64,000 nt of DNA from Nonomuraea sp. SYSU D8015 (lineage in GTDB: Bacteria > Actinomycetota > Actinomycetes > Streptosporangiales > Streptosporangiaceae): positions 868,001 to 932,000 of the forward strand of contig NZ_VJYI01000001.1 of assembly GCF_008065375.1 (NCBI RefSeq). The letters are read 5' to 3'. Shown piece after piece: positions 57,438 through 64,000 of the stretch. The position numbers and the translations under genes are program-made. The notes below the pieces were generated by a model. The model made no database searches, was not told the origin of the DNA, and saw only the letters and a program-made list of their open reading frames with translations. How positions within the stretch are numbered: position 1 is the stretch's first letter; every line of letters begins with the position of its first letter.

Positions 57438-58241
57438 TCAGGCCCCGAGCAGGGCGCGACGCAGGTGGACGGGGTAGACCCGGGCGCGGTACCAGGCGGA
57501 GGCGTAGGCGTCGTCGAACGGCTCGATGACGTCCGCTTCGGCCGCCCGGGCGACGACCTCGGCGTTCAACGGCGCGCCCAGCAGCACGCGCTCCGCGCCG
57601 GCCGCACGCATCACGCGGCGTGCCAGGCCGCCGAGCGCGAGACGGATGTCGGCGACCAGGCCGTCCTCGATCGTGATCCGGGCCGCCACCGTGACGATGG
57701 ATCCTGAGTTGAGGCGTCGTCGGCTCGCCTTGTGGAACCGGAACGTGTCCTCGGCCGGAGCGGCGAACCGGACCCGGGTCACCAGGTCGCCCGCCCGCAG
57801 GCCGTCGGTGACGACCCGCTCGAGCGGCTCCCGGCGTGCGCCGTCGGCGCCGAGCACGTCCAGCTCCGCGTCCAGGGCCAGAAGGGCCGCCGCCAGGTCG
57901 CCGTACGGCTGCGGCACGAAAAGGTTGCCGGCCACGGTGGCGAGGCTGCGGACCGGGGGAGAGGCGATCGAGCGCACACAGCCGGACAGGTAGCTCAACC
58001 GGGCGTCGTCCTCGATGTCCGCGAGCGTGGTGGCCGCGCCTATGGCGACCGTGTCGCCTTGGACGTCGATGCCGGACAGTCCCGCTCTGCGCAGGCTGAC
58101 CAGCCGCAGGTCGCCGCCGGCTCGATCGTTCAGCCGGGCCATCAGGGAGGTGCCGCCGCCGAGGGGCACGGCCCCGGCCTGAAGTGCCGCCCGAGCCGCC
58201 TCAGGGCTCCCAGGTGTCTGAACGGATGTCAGCATGTGCAC
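57438..58241 (-). CDS. Molybdenum hydroxylase FAD-binding subunit
   Basis: A 267-residue CoxM/NdhF-type subunit. The FAD pyrophosphate loops are VPLGGGTSLMARL near residue 30 and SPPVRSLATVAGNLFVP near residue 98, and the C-terminal CO-dehydrogenase flavoprotein domain carries LGGLARRVMRA. It transfers electrons to an unknown acceptor. It is the first gene of the operon. The start is ATG 58241, or 58235 giving MLTSVQTP. Confidence 0.92.
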   Translation of the reverse strand: MHMLTSVQTPGSPEAARAALQAGAVPLGGGTSLMARLNDRAGGDLRLVSLRRAGLSGIDVQGDTVAIGAATTLADIEDDARLSYLSGCVRSIASPPVRSLATVAGNLFVPQPYGDLAAALLALDAELDVLGADGARREPLERVVTDGLRAGDLVTRVRFAAPAEDTFRFHKASRRRLNSGSIVTVAARITIEDGLVADIRLALGGLARRVMRAAGAERVLLGAPLNAEVVARAAEADVIEPFDDAYASAWYRARVYPVHLRRALLGA

Positions 58242-58245
58242 CCCA

Positions 58246-58265
58246 AATTATTGATATCGATAATT
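58246..58265. promoter_or_regulatory. 20-bp near-palindrome, probable GntR/FCD operator
   Basis: AATTATTGATATCGATAATT, two mismatched positions around the central GATATC. It begins five bases before the first gene of the hydroxylase operon and lies about 60 bp upstream of the GntR gene. It is very AT-rich against a GC-rich background. Confidence 0.7.
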
Positions 58266-58326
58266 AACATACGTGGCATGATCTAAGAGTCAAGGGCGAT
58301 CTGGGCACTCGGATGTCGCAGGAGGG

Positions 58327-59013
58327 TTGTTGTCAGAACCCACGGGGAACCCGTCCACCGTCCCGCGCTCCGCGCGACCGACGCTGAGCCAGCAGATCCG
58401 CGACGGTCTGCTGCAACGGATCGTCTCCGGCGAGCTAGGCGAGGGCGACCGGCTGATCGAGACGAAGATCGCCGCCGAGTTCGGGACGAGCCAGGCACCG
58501 GTCAGGGAGGCGCTCCGGCAGCTCGAGGGCCTCGGCCTCATCGAGGGCCAGCCTCGTCACGGCAGCCGGGTGCTTCCCTTCGCCGAGCAGACGATCCGCG
58601 AGGCGTACATCGTGCGGGCGGCCCTTGAGGAGACCGCGACGCGGCTCGCCATGCTGGCCGGAACCCTTCCCGCGGACCGGCTGGAGGAGGCGGTCGAGGA
58701 GATGTACCGCTGCGCCCGGGACAACGACGTGCACGGCATCGGCCTGGCCAGCGCGCGGTTCCACCGGCACGTCGTGCAGGCCGGCGGCAACGGGCTGCTG
58801 ACCCGCGCCTGGGAGGCGCTGCAGATCGAGGCGCGCACGGCCATCGCCCTGGTGGTCGCCAGGCCGGAACTCGAGCGGGTCGCCGATGAGCACCGCGAGC
58901 TGCTGGACGTCATGCGCGCTGGGGACGTGGAGGTGGCCTGCAGGCACGCCCGCGACCACCAGTGGGCCTACGCCGACACGCCGCACGACCCGTACGGAAC
59001 GCCGAAACGGTAG
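58327..59013 (+). CDS. GntR family regulator, FCD (FadR-like) subfamily
   Basis: A 228-residue regulator. The winged helix is at about 18-85 (LSQQIRDGLLQRIVSGELGEG, then FGTSQAPVREALRQLEGLGLI). The FCD ligand domain follows, with its metal ligands in ASARFHRHVVQA and VADEHRELLDVM. FCD regulators bind organic acids and usually repress catabolic operons. It begins with TTG behind AGGAGGG and is divergent from the hydroxylase operon, which it most likely controls. Confidence 0.9.
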   Translation: MLSEPTGNPSTVPRSARPTLSQQIRDGLLQRIVSGELGEGDRLIETKIAAEFGTSQAPVREALRQLEGLGLIEGQPRHGSRVLPFAEQTIREAYIVRAALEETATRLAMLAGTLPADRLEEAVEEMYRCARDNDVHGIGLASARFHRHVVQAGGNGLLTRAWEALQIEARTAIALVVARPELERVADEHRELLDVMRAGDVEVACRHARDHQWAYADTPHDPYGTPKR

Positions 59014-59189
59014 GCCCCCTACCGGCATGCGCGAGCGCTGCCGGCTGCCGGGCGGAGAGCTCGACGCCGGGCCGCTCCCGGGCGGCCGGGTTCGAAGTCA
59101 GGGCACGCCTGCCCCTCGCGCCGAGCGGGTCGCGCCTGTGAACGCGGCGGTGCAGTCCGCCGGGAGCGCACTGCTCGCCCTCCAGCGCC
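59014..59189. other. Non-coding gap before the ArsR promoter
   Basis: No gene or structure was recognised between the GntR stop and the ArsR promoter. Confidence 0.5.
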
Positions 59190-59211
59190 TATAATTTCGA
59201 CAGGTGTCGAA
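59190..59211 (+). promoter_or_regulatory. ArsR promoter -10 and operator
   Basis: A perfect TATAAT (59190-59195) is immediately followed by TTCGACA-GG-TGTCGAA (59196-59211), a perfect inverted repeat with seven-base arms. The transcription start would fall inside the palindrome. AAGGAG precedes the ATG at 59227. No good -35 is seen. Confidence 0.78.
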
Positions 59212-59226
59212 GTAAGGAGTGCTGCC

Positions 59227-59610
59227 ATGGCCGCCCCCACACCCGTCCCGTGCTGCGCCCCGATCGCCCGCGCGCCGCTGGCCGAGACGGAGGCAGCCGA
59301 GCTGGCCGGCCTGCTGAAGGCGGTGGCCGACCCGGTCCGGCTGCGGCTGTTGTCGATGATCGGCTCCCACCCGGGCGGGGAGGCGTGCGTGTGCGACCTG
59401 ACCGACGCCTTCGACCTGACCGCGCCCACCATCTCCCATCATTTGAAGGTGCTGCGCACCGCCGGTCTGATCGACGGGGAGCGGCGCGGCACCTGGGTCT
59501 ACTACTGGATCATTCCCGAGACCGTGGCCAGGCTCGGAGCCTTGTTCATCCCGCTGGCCGAGCCTGCCCCCGCCGCAGGTCCGGTCGACGTGGAGCTCCT
59601 CCCGGCCTGA
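59227..59610 (+). CDS. ArsR/SmtB family metalloregulator
   Basis: A 127-residue winged-helix repressor. VCDLTDAFDLTAPTISHHLKVLRTAGLI is the recognition region. ACVCDLT places a CxC motif in the DNA-binding helix, and another Cys pair is near the N-terminus (PVPCCAP), as in arsenic(III) or antimony sensors. No ars transport gene is next to it, so its target may be elsewhere or itself. Autoregulation is indicated by the palindrome at 59196-59211. Confidence 0.9.
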   Translation: MAAPTPVPCCAPIARAPLAETEAAELAGLLKAVADPVRLRLLSMIGSHPGGEACVCDLTDAFDLTAPTISHHLKVLRTAGLIDGERRGTWVYYWIIPETVARLGALFIPLAEPAPAAGPVDVELLPA

Positions 59611-59828
59611 GCGCCCCGCCACAACCGGCACCTCCCGCTCCGGCGCACCCTGCGTCGGTGAGGAGGCGGCGCCGGTCATCGCCCAACCAGGCGAGCCCAC
59701 CTCGGGGTTCTTCCGCGCGCGCTCGTCAGTGACGCACATCACACTGCCGATTTCGGCTGCGGCGACGGATTCCCCCGCGGCGGCTGGTCTTGATCCGGAC
59801 AGAACCGACCACCACTTCGGAGTATCCG
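59611..59828. other. 218-bp gap
   Basis: No gene or strong structure was recognised between the ArsR gene and the SDR. Confidence 0.5.
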
Positions 59829-60569
59829 ATGTCCGATTCCTTCAAGACCGCCGTTGTCACCGGTGCCAGCCGCGGCTTCGGGCGCGCGATCGCCGCCGCA
59901 CTCGTCGCCACGGGTGCCGGCGTCGTTGGCATCGCCCGCGACGAGCAGGAGTTGCGTGCCGTACGCGACGAACTCGGCGACGGCTTCACCCCCGTCGCCG
60001 CGGACGCCACCGACGAAGCGCTCGCGCAGCGCCTGATCCGTGAGCACCGTCCTGACCTGCTCGTCCTCAACGCCGGGGCCACGCCCCACATGGCGCCCCT
60101 GCACGAGCAGACCTGGGAGACCTTCAGCCGCCATTGGCACACCGACACCCGGCACGTCTTCACCTGGACCCGGGCGGCGCTGCGGGAGCCGCTGGCGCCG
60201 GGCAGCGTGGTCGTCGCGATGTCCAGCGGCGCCGCCCTGGGCGGATCCCCGCTCAGCGGCGGATACGCCAGCGCCAAGGCGGCCATCAGATACATGCGCG
60301 GCTACGCGGCCGACGAGTCGGAGCGGGCCGGGCTGAACATCCGGTTCGTCGCGCTGCTTCCCCAGCTGACCCCACTGGGAGGCGTCGGCTCGGCCGGGGT
60401 CGACGGCTACGCCGCGCGCCAGGGCGTCGATCGGGACACCTTCGTCGAAGGCCTGCGGCCGATCCTCACCCCGGACCAGGTCGCCAAGGCCGTCGTGGAG
60501 ATCGCCGGCGATCCGGGCAGCGCTCCGGAGTACCTGGTCGGCGGGGCCGGATTGCGCCCGGTCGACTGA
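59829..60569 (+). CDS. Short-chain dehydrogenase/reductase
   Basis: A 246-residue SDR. The cofactor motif is [12 protein letters not shown] at 12-23. NAG is found in VLNAGATPH, the active-site Ser in [11 protein letters not shown], and Tyr-x-x-x-Lys in YASAKAA. ARDEQEL after the second strand suggests NADP(H). The start at 59829 gives [10 protein letters not shown]; an earlier in-frame start adds 13 poorly conserved residues. It lies 46 bp before the sigma factor, with no clear partner. Confidence 0.92.
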   Translation: MSDSFKTAVVTGASRGFGRAIAAALVATGAGVVGIARDEQELRAVRDELGDGFTPVAADATDEALAQRLIREHRPDLLVLNAGATPHMAPLHEQTWETFSRHWHTDTRHVFTWTRAALREPLAPGSVVVAMSSGAALGGSPLSGGYASAKAAIRYMRGYAADESERAGLNIRFVALLPQLTPLGGVGSAGVDGYAARQGVDRDTFVEGLRPILTPDQVAKAVVEIAGDPGSAPEYLVGGAGLRPVD

Positions 60570-60615
60570 GCCGCCGCCTACAGTGGACCGCACAGCACCT
60601 CCGGGAGAAGCCGCC

Positions 60616-61578
60616 ATGCACTCGGACGCCGAGTTCGCCGCCCTGACCGAGCCCTTCCGGCCGGAGTTGCTCGCCCACTGCTACCGGATCCTCGGCTCGA
60701 TCCATGACGCCGAGGATCTGGTGCAGGAGACCTACCTGCGGGCGTGGCGCGCGTTCGGCCGGTTCGAGGGCCGGTCTTCGGTACGCCGCTGGCTGTACAA
60801 GATCGCCACCATGGCCTGCCTGACGGCGCTGGGCACGCGCTCGCGGCGGCCGCTCCCGTCGGGATTGGGCGCGCCTTCGGACGATCACCGGGTGGCCCTG
60901 GCTTCCCCGGAGCCGTCGGTGGCGTGGCTCCAGCCGGCGCCCGACGCGCTGTTCAGGGCCGGCGATCCGGCGGCGATCGTGGCAGGGAGGACCGGGGTGC
61001 GGCTCGCGTTCATCGCCGCGCTCCAGCTCCTGCCCGCCCGGCAGCGGGCCGTGCTGACGTTGCGCGATGTGCTGGAGTTCCGGACGGCCGAGGTCGCCGA
61101 GATGCTCGACACGACGACCACGGCCGTCGACAGCGCGCTCCGCCGCGCCCGGGCCCGCCTCGCCGAGGCCGGACCGGTCGAGGACGACCTGGCCGAGCCG
61201 GAGGAGGAAACCCGGCGGACCCTCCTCGACGGTTACGTCGACGCGTTCACCCGGGCCGACGCCGACGCGCTGGTCGACCTGCTGCGAGCCGATGTCGAGC
61301 TGGAGATGCCGCCGAACCCGATGTGGTTCACCGGCCGGGGGGCCGTCGTGGGGTTCCTGGCAGGCCGGGTGCTGCGCAGGGATCGGTTCCGGATGGTGCC
61401 CACCCTCGCCAACGGCCAGCCGGCGGTCGTCGCCTACCAGCGCGCGGGCGACGGCCGGTACGAGGGGCACGGTGTCCAGGTCCTGACGGTGATCGGGGCC
61501 CGGATCGCCCGCATCACGGCATTCAACGACCCCAGCCTGGTGCCCACGTTCGGTCTCGCGCCCGCGCTCATCCCCTGA
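60616..61578 (+). CDS. ECF-type RNA polymerase sigma factor with SnoaL-like C-terminal domain
   Basis: A 320-residue sigma factor. Region 2 (about 10-75) has [34 protein letters not shown] in outline, with the DAEDLVQE signature. Region 4 (about 135-190) has [16 protein letters not shown] and the [24 protein letters not shown]. From about residue 205 comes a SnoaL/NTF2-like domain ([32 protein letters not shown]), as in ECF41/ECF56-like groups where it controls sigma activity. No anti-sigma factor gene is adjacent. Confidence 0.92.
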   Translation: MHSDAEFAALTEPFRPELLAHCYRILGSIHDAEDLVQETYLRAWRAFGRFEGRSSVRRWLYKIATMACLTALGTRSRRPLPSGLGAPSDDHRVALASPEPSVAWLQPAPDALFRAGDPAAIVAGRTGVRLAFIAALQLLPARQRAVLTLRDVLEFRTAEVAEMLDTTTTAVDSALRRARARLAEAGPVEDDLAEPEEETRRTLLDGYVDAFTRADADALVDLLRADVELEMPPNPMWFTGRGAVVGFLAGRVLRRDRFRMVPTLANGQPAVVAYQRAGDGRYEGHGVQVLTVIGARIARITAFNDPSLVPTFGLAPALIP

Positions 61579-61698
61579 GCGGCCGGCCACGGCGCCTCCC
61601 ATCGAACGGATTCGACGAGCGCCGCCCGCAGATCACCGGCGTGGGGCCCGCCGCAAAGCCGAATGCTGACAGGTGCTCCCGTGACCTACGCTGTACGC

Positions 61699-62676
61699 AT
61701 GCGCGTGACGATGCGGGAGGTGGCGGACCGGGCCGGCGTCTCGATCAAGACCGTCTCGCGTGTGGTGAACGGCGAGCCGCACATCCGTCCCGAGAAGGTG
61801 CGGCGGGTGCACGCGGCGATCGACGAACTCGGCTGGGTCCCGAACAGGACCGCCCGGGCGCTCAGGACCGGGCTGGTCGGGGTGGTCGGGATCGCCGTCA
61901 CCGAACTGCGCCGCCCATACCTGGCGGGTCTCGTCGAGGCGCTCGTCACCGAGGCGGATCGCCGGGGAATGCTCGCCGCGGTCGAGCCGACGCGCGGCGA
62001 TCCGGCCCGGCTCGAGGCGGTCCTCGCCGCCCGGGGGAAGACGTTCGACGGCGTGGTGGTCATCGGCCCGACGGCGCCGGTCGCCGACGGGCTGGACGAC
62101 CGCCCGGTGGTCGTCGTGCAGGGTGGCTCATCGGACAGCACTGCGGACAGCGTCGATGAGGATGTCGCGGAGGCGGCGGCCCTGGTGGCGCGTCACCTCG
62201 CCGTCATGGGCCGGTCCCGCCCGGCTCTGCTCGGCGCCGACCAGCCTCAGATGCGCACCGCTCTGGCCCAATCCGGCATCGACCCCGCTGCCGTACCGTG
62301 TGTGGATCTCGGTGAGGTGGCCGACCGGCGTGCGGGCGCGCGAGCCGCCGCACAACTGCTGGAGCAGCATCCGGACGTCGACGCGCTGCTGTGCGTCAAC
62401 GACGAAGTGGCGCTCGGAGCTCTCGCGGCGCTGGTCAAGCATGGAGTCGACGTCCCCGGACGGGTGGCGGCCGTCGGGTACGGCAACCTGGAGGACGGAC
62501 GGTTCTCGACGCCGTCGCTCACCACGATCGACCCCGGACCGGCCCGGCTGGCGCGCAGCGCACTGGAATTGCTCGCCGACCGCCTCGCCGGTACGGCGCC
62601 GCGACGGCCGCGCGCGGTCGTGTCGCCCGTCGAGCTGGTGCGGCGTGAGTCCACGCTGGGCCGGGATCCGCGATGA
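61699..62676 (+). CDS. LacI family transcriptional regulator
   Basis: A 325-residue regulator. The HTH is MREVADRAGVSIKTVSRVVNGEPHI, followed by the hinge helix. The periplasmic-binding-like domain includes VVGIAVTELRRPYLAGLV, ALLCVNDEVALGAL and VPGRVAAVGYGNLEDG. TACGCT lies six bases before ATG 61699 and no ribosome site is seen, so it may be leaderless. Its stop overlaps the start of a second LacI gene (ATGA), so both are made from one message. Confidence 0.88.
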   Translation: MRVTMREVADRAGVSIKTVSRVVNGEPHIRPEKVRRVHAAIDELGWVPNRTARALRTGLVGVVGIAVTELRRPYLAGLVEALVTEADRRGMLAAVEPTRGDPARLEAVLAARGKTFDGVVVIGPTAPVADGLDDRPVVVVQGGSSDSTADSVDEDVAEAAALVARHLAVMGRSRPALLGADQPQMRTALAQSGIDPAAVPCVDLGEVADRRAGARAAAQLLEQHPDVDALLCVNDEVALGALAALVKHGVDVPGRVAAVGYGNLEDGRFSTPSLTTIDPGPARLARSALELLADRLAGTAPRRPRAVVSPVELVRRESTLGRDPR

Positions 62677-63692
62677 AGCGCCCGACGCTCGCGGACGTCG
62701 CCGCTCGGGCCGGGGTCTCGGCGAAGACCGTGTCCAACGTCCTCCTCGGCCGCCCGCAAGTCTCGGTCACGACCCGGGCCAGGGTTCAGGCCGCGATCGA
62801 CGAGATCGGCTACGAGGCCGGACACGCCACGAGCCAGGCCGGACGCGGGCTCGCCTCTGGCCGGACCGGCCGCATCGCCGTCGTCGTGCCGAACCTCTAC
62901 CAGCCGTACTTCGCGGAGAACGCCGAGCGCCTCATCCTCGCCCTGGCCGAGCGCGGGTTCACCAGCACGCTCCGGATCGCCCATGGCGAGGCCGGCGAAC
63001 GCGACGCGGTCCTCGGTGTGACGACCGCCGACGTCGACGGCGTCATCATCTGCCCCCACCACTTGAGCGACCAGCTGCTCGCCAGTGCCGTCCTGCGCCG
63101 CCCGGTGGTGGCCCTCGGCGGCCCGCCGCTCAAGACGCTCGATTGTGTGCTGATGGGGGAGCACGCGGGCTTCCTGGCGATCACCCGGCATCTGCTGGCC
63201 ACCGGCCGGCGCCGGCCGGCGTTCGTGTGGAACGGTCCGGCAGGCGCCGTCCCGACCGGCAACCGGTACGCCGGCTTCGTCGCCGCCCTGGAGGAGTACG
63301 GCATCGAGCACGACCCGTCGCTCGTCGCCAACAGCTCGGACTGGGACCGCAGGGCCTCGGGTTACGAGGCGATGGCAGGCCTGCTGCGGCGTTCCGGCCC
63401 CAGCTTCGACGCCGCGGTGTGCGTCAACGACACGATCGCCGTAGGCGCGATGAAAGCCCTGCACGCGCACGGGATCCGCATCCCCGAGGATGTCGCGGTC
63501 ACCGGCTTCGACGACACGGACGAGGGTGAGTTCACCATCCCGTCGCTGTCGTCGGTGAGCCCCGATCAGGGCGAGATGGTCGCCGCCGCCGTCCACCTGC
63601 TGATCGAGCGCCTCGACGGGTACGACGGCGAGCCCCGCCAGGTGCACACCGGTACGCACCTGCTGATCCGCGACTCGTCCGCGACCGCCTGA
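62673..63692 (+). CDS. LacI family transcriptional regulator (second of a pair)
   Basis: A 339-residue regulator. The HTH is LADVAARAGVSAKTVSNVLLGRPQV. The ligand domain contains IAVVVPNLYQPYFAENAERLI, AAVCVNDTIAVGAMKAL and VAVTGFDDTDEGEF. Its ATG overlaps the first LacI stop. The next gene downstream is a sugar-binding lipoprotein with a strong operator, so one of the pair probably senses that sugar. Confidence 0.9.
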   Translation: MKRPTLADVAARAGVSAKTVSNVLLGRPQVSVTTRARVQAAIDEIGYEAGHATSQAGRGLASGRTGRIAVVVPNLYQPYFAENAERLILALAERGFTSTLRIAHGEAGERDAVLGVTTADVDGVIICPHHLSDQLLASAVLRRPVVALGGPPLKTLDCVLMGEHAGFLAITRHLLATGRRRPAFVWNGPAGAVPTGNRYAGFVAALEEYGIEHDPSLVANSSDWDRRASGYEAMAGLLRRSGPSFDAAVCVNDTIAVGAMKALHAHGIRIPEDVAVTGFDDTDEGEFTIPSLSSVSPDQGEMVAAAVHLLIERLDGYDGEPRQVHTGTHLLIRDSSATA

Positions 63693-63743
63693 TCCACCTT
63701 CACGACCGTGATCCGGCCACGTGCACCGCTGATTGTCTTGTCA

Positions 63744-63791
63744 TTGACATCGCTGAACTAGCGCACCTAACATCGCTGAAACATTCAGCGA
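63744..63791 (+). promoter_or_regulatory. Promoter and LacI-type operator of the sugar-transport gene
   Basis: TTGACA (63744-63749), 18 bases, TAACAT (63768-63773). TCGCTGAA-ACA-TTCAGCGA (63773-63791) is a perfect palindrome overlapping the expected transcription start. A further TCGCTGAA half-site lies within the spacer (63750-63757). Repression by steric block is expected. Confidence 0.78.
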
Positions 63792-63831
63792 GATCTGGGT
63801 CACCCCCTCCGTCCCCCTTAGGAGGACCCCC

Positions 63832-64000
63832 ATGGCCACGTCCCCGGTTCTGTCCCGTCGGGCCTTCGTCGTCGCAGCCGGCCTCACCGCGATCGCGGGC
63901 TGCTCCGGCAACAGCTCCAGAAGCGATCCGAACACGCTCCGGATCGCCGTCACCAAGCACGCGTTGACCAAGCCGATGAGCACGATGGAGTGGCCCAAGC
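63832..64000 (+). CDS. ABC transporter substrate-binding lipoprotein, 5' part (cut by window edge)
   Basis: The first 56 codons are visible. A Tat-like SRRAFVVAAGL and lipobox AIAGC at about residues 9-24 mark an exported lipoprotein; NTLRIAVTKHALT is the start of a sugar-binding domain. AGGAGG lies six bases before ATG 63832. Promoter and operator are described separately. It is probably the first gene of a sugar ABC operon controlled by the upstream LacI pair. Confidence 0.82.
   Translation, partial: MATSPVLSRRAFVVAAGLTAIAGCSGNSSRSDPNTLRIAVTKHALTKPMSTMEWPK

Noticed and set aside
51279-59013. Form I carbon monoxide dehydrogenase operon
   Set aside because: MoxR and VWA suggested it, but the large subunit has TPSSAMRGFG where CODH has AYxCSFR, and it is split.

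Overview
The window is very GC-rich, gene-dense actinomycete DNA. Start codons are often GTG, several transcripts look leaderless, and many genes overlap at ATGA or TGATG junctions. SAM-dependent methyltransferases of the DUF574 type, MmyB-like regulators, ECF factors fused to SnoaL domains and a B12 riboswitch in front of a class I ribonucleotide reductase all fit a filamentous actinomycete, probably of the Streptosporangiales (for example Nonomuraea-like). The genus is inferred only from gene style.

Layout. 0-6.4 kb: an MFS exporter cut by the left edge with its TetR repressor, a second TetR, a wax-ester synthase/DGAT, a sulfite-oxidase-like molybdoenzyme and a secreted serine hydrolase. 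6.6-20.2 kb: PolX, two closely similar aldo/keto reductases, a zinc alcohol dehydrogenase, an MmyB-like regulator divergent from an SDR, a GCS2-family ligase, a PaaX regulator sharing a 31-bp promoter with an AidB-type acyl-CoA dehydrogenase, and a DMT exporter divergent from an Lrp regulator. 20-32 kb: a secreted small protein, a crotonase, a LigD-type polymerase, a TPP enzyme, an IclR-pobA pair with a perfect palindromic operator, an aldolase followed by a broken dehydrogenase, and a short cytochrome P450 tail. 32-45 kb: a Gly-Cys-Gly-Val tRNA operon, a secreted amidase, glmS, a DUF574 methyltransferase, a B12 riboswitch with nrdAB, an MscS channel and a CcdA/DsbA-like thiol redox pair.

45.3-51.3 kb is a decayed island. 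It opens with a short leader ORF and two mutually exclusive hairpins in front of a tRNA-Pro, followed by tRNA fragments and one odd tRNA. Then come a truncated MHS transporter, a truncated acyl-CoA ligase and an aldehyde dehydrogenase with an internal deletion, all three frameshifted, and finally two intact genes and a DUF2332 remnant.

51.3-59 kb is the most distinctive metabolic locus. It is an eight-gene operon for a four-subunit molybdenum hydroxylase whose large subunit is split in two as in nicotinate dehydrogenase. The operon also carries its own MoxR ATPase and VWA protein (a CoxD/CoxE-like pair), an amidohydrolase and a YciI protein. It diverges from a GntR/FCD regulator, with a 20-bp near-palindrome between them. 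59-64 kb holds an ArsR regulator with a TATAAT promoter inside its operator, an SDR, an ECF sigma factor with a SnoaL-like tail, two overlapping LacI regulators, and the start of a sugar-binding lipoprotein gene with an excellent promoter and operator. No CRISPR array, intact IS element, rRNA gene or replication origin was seen.
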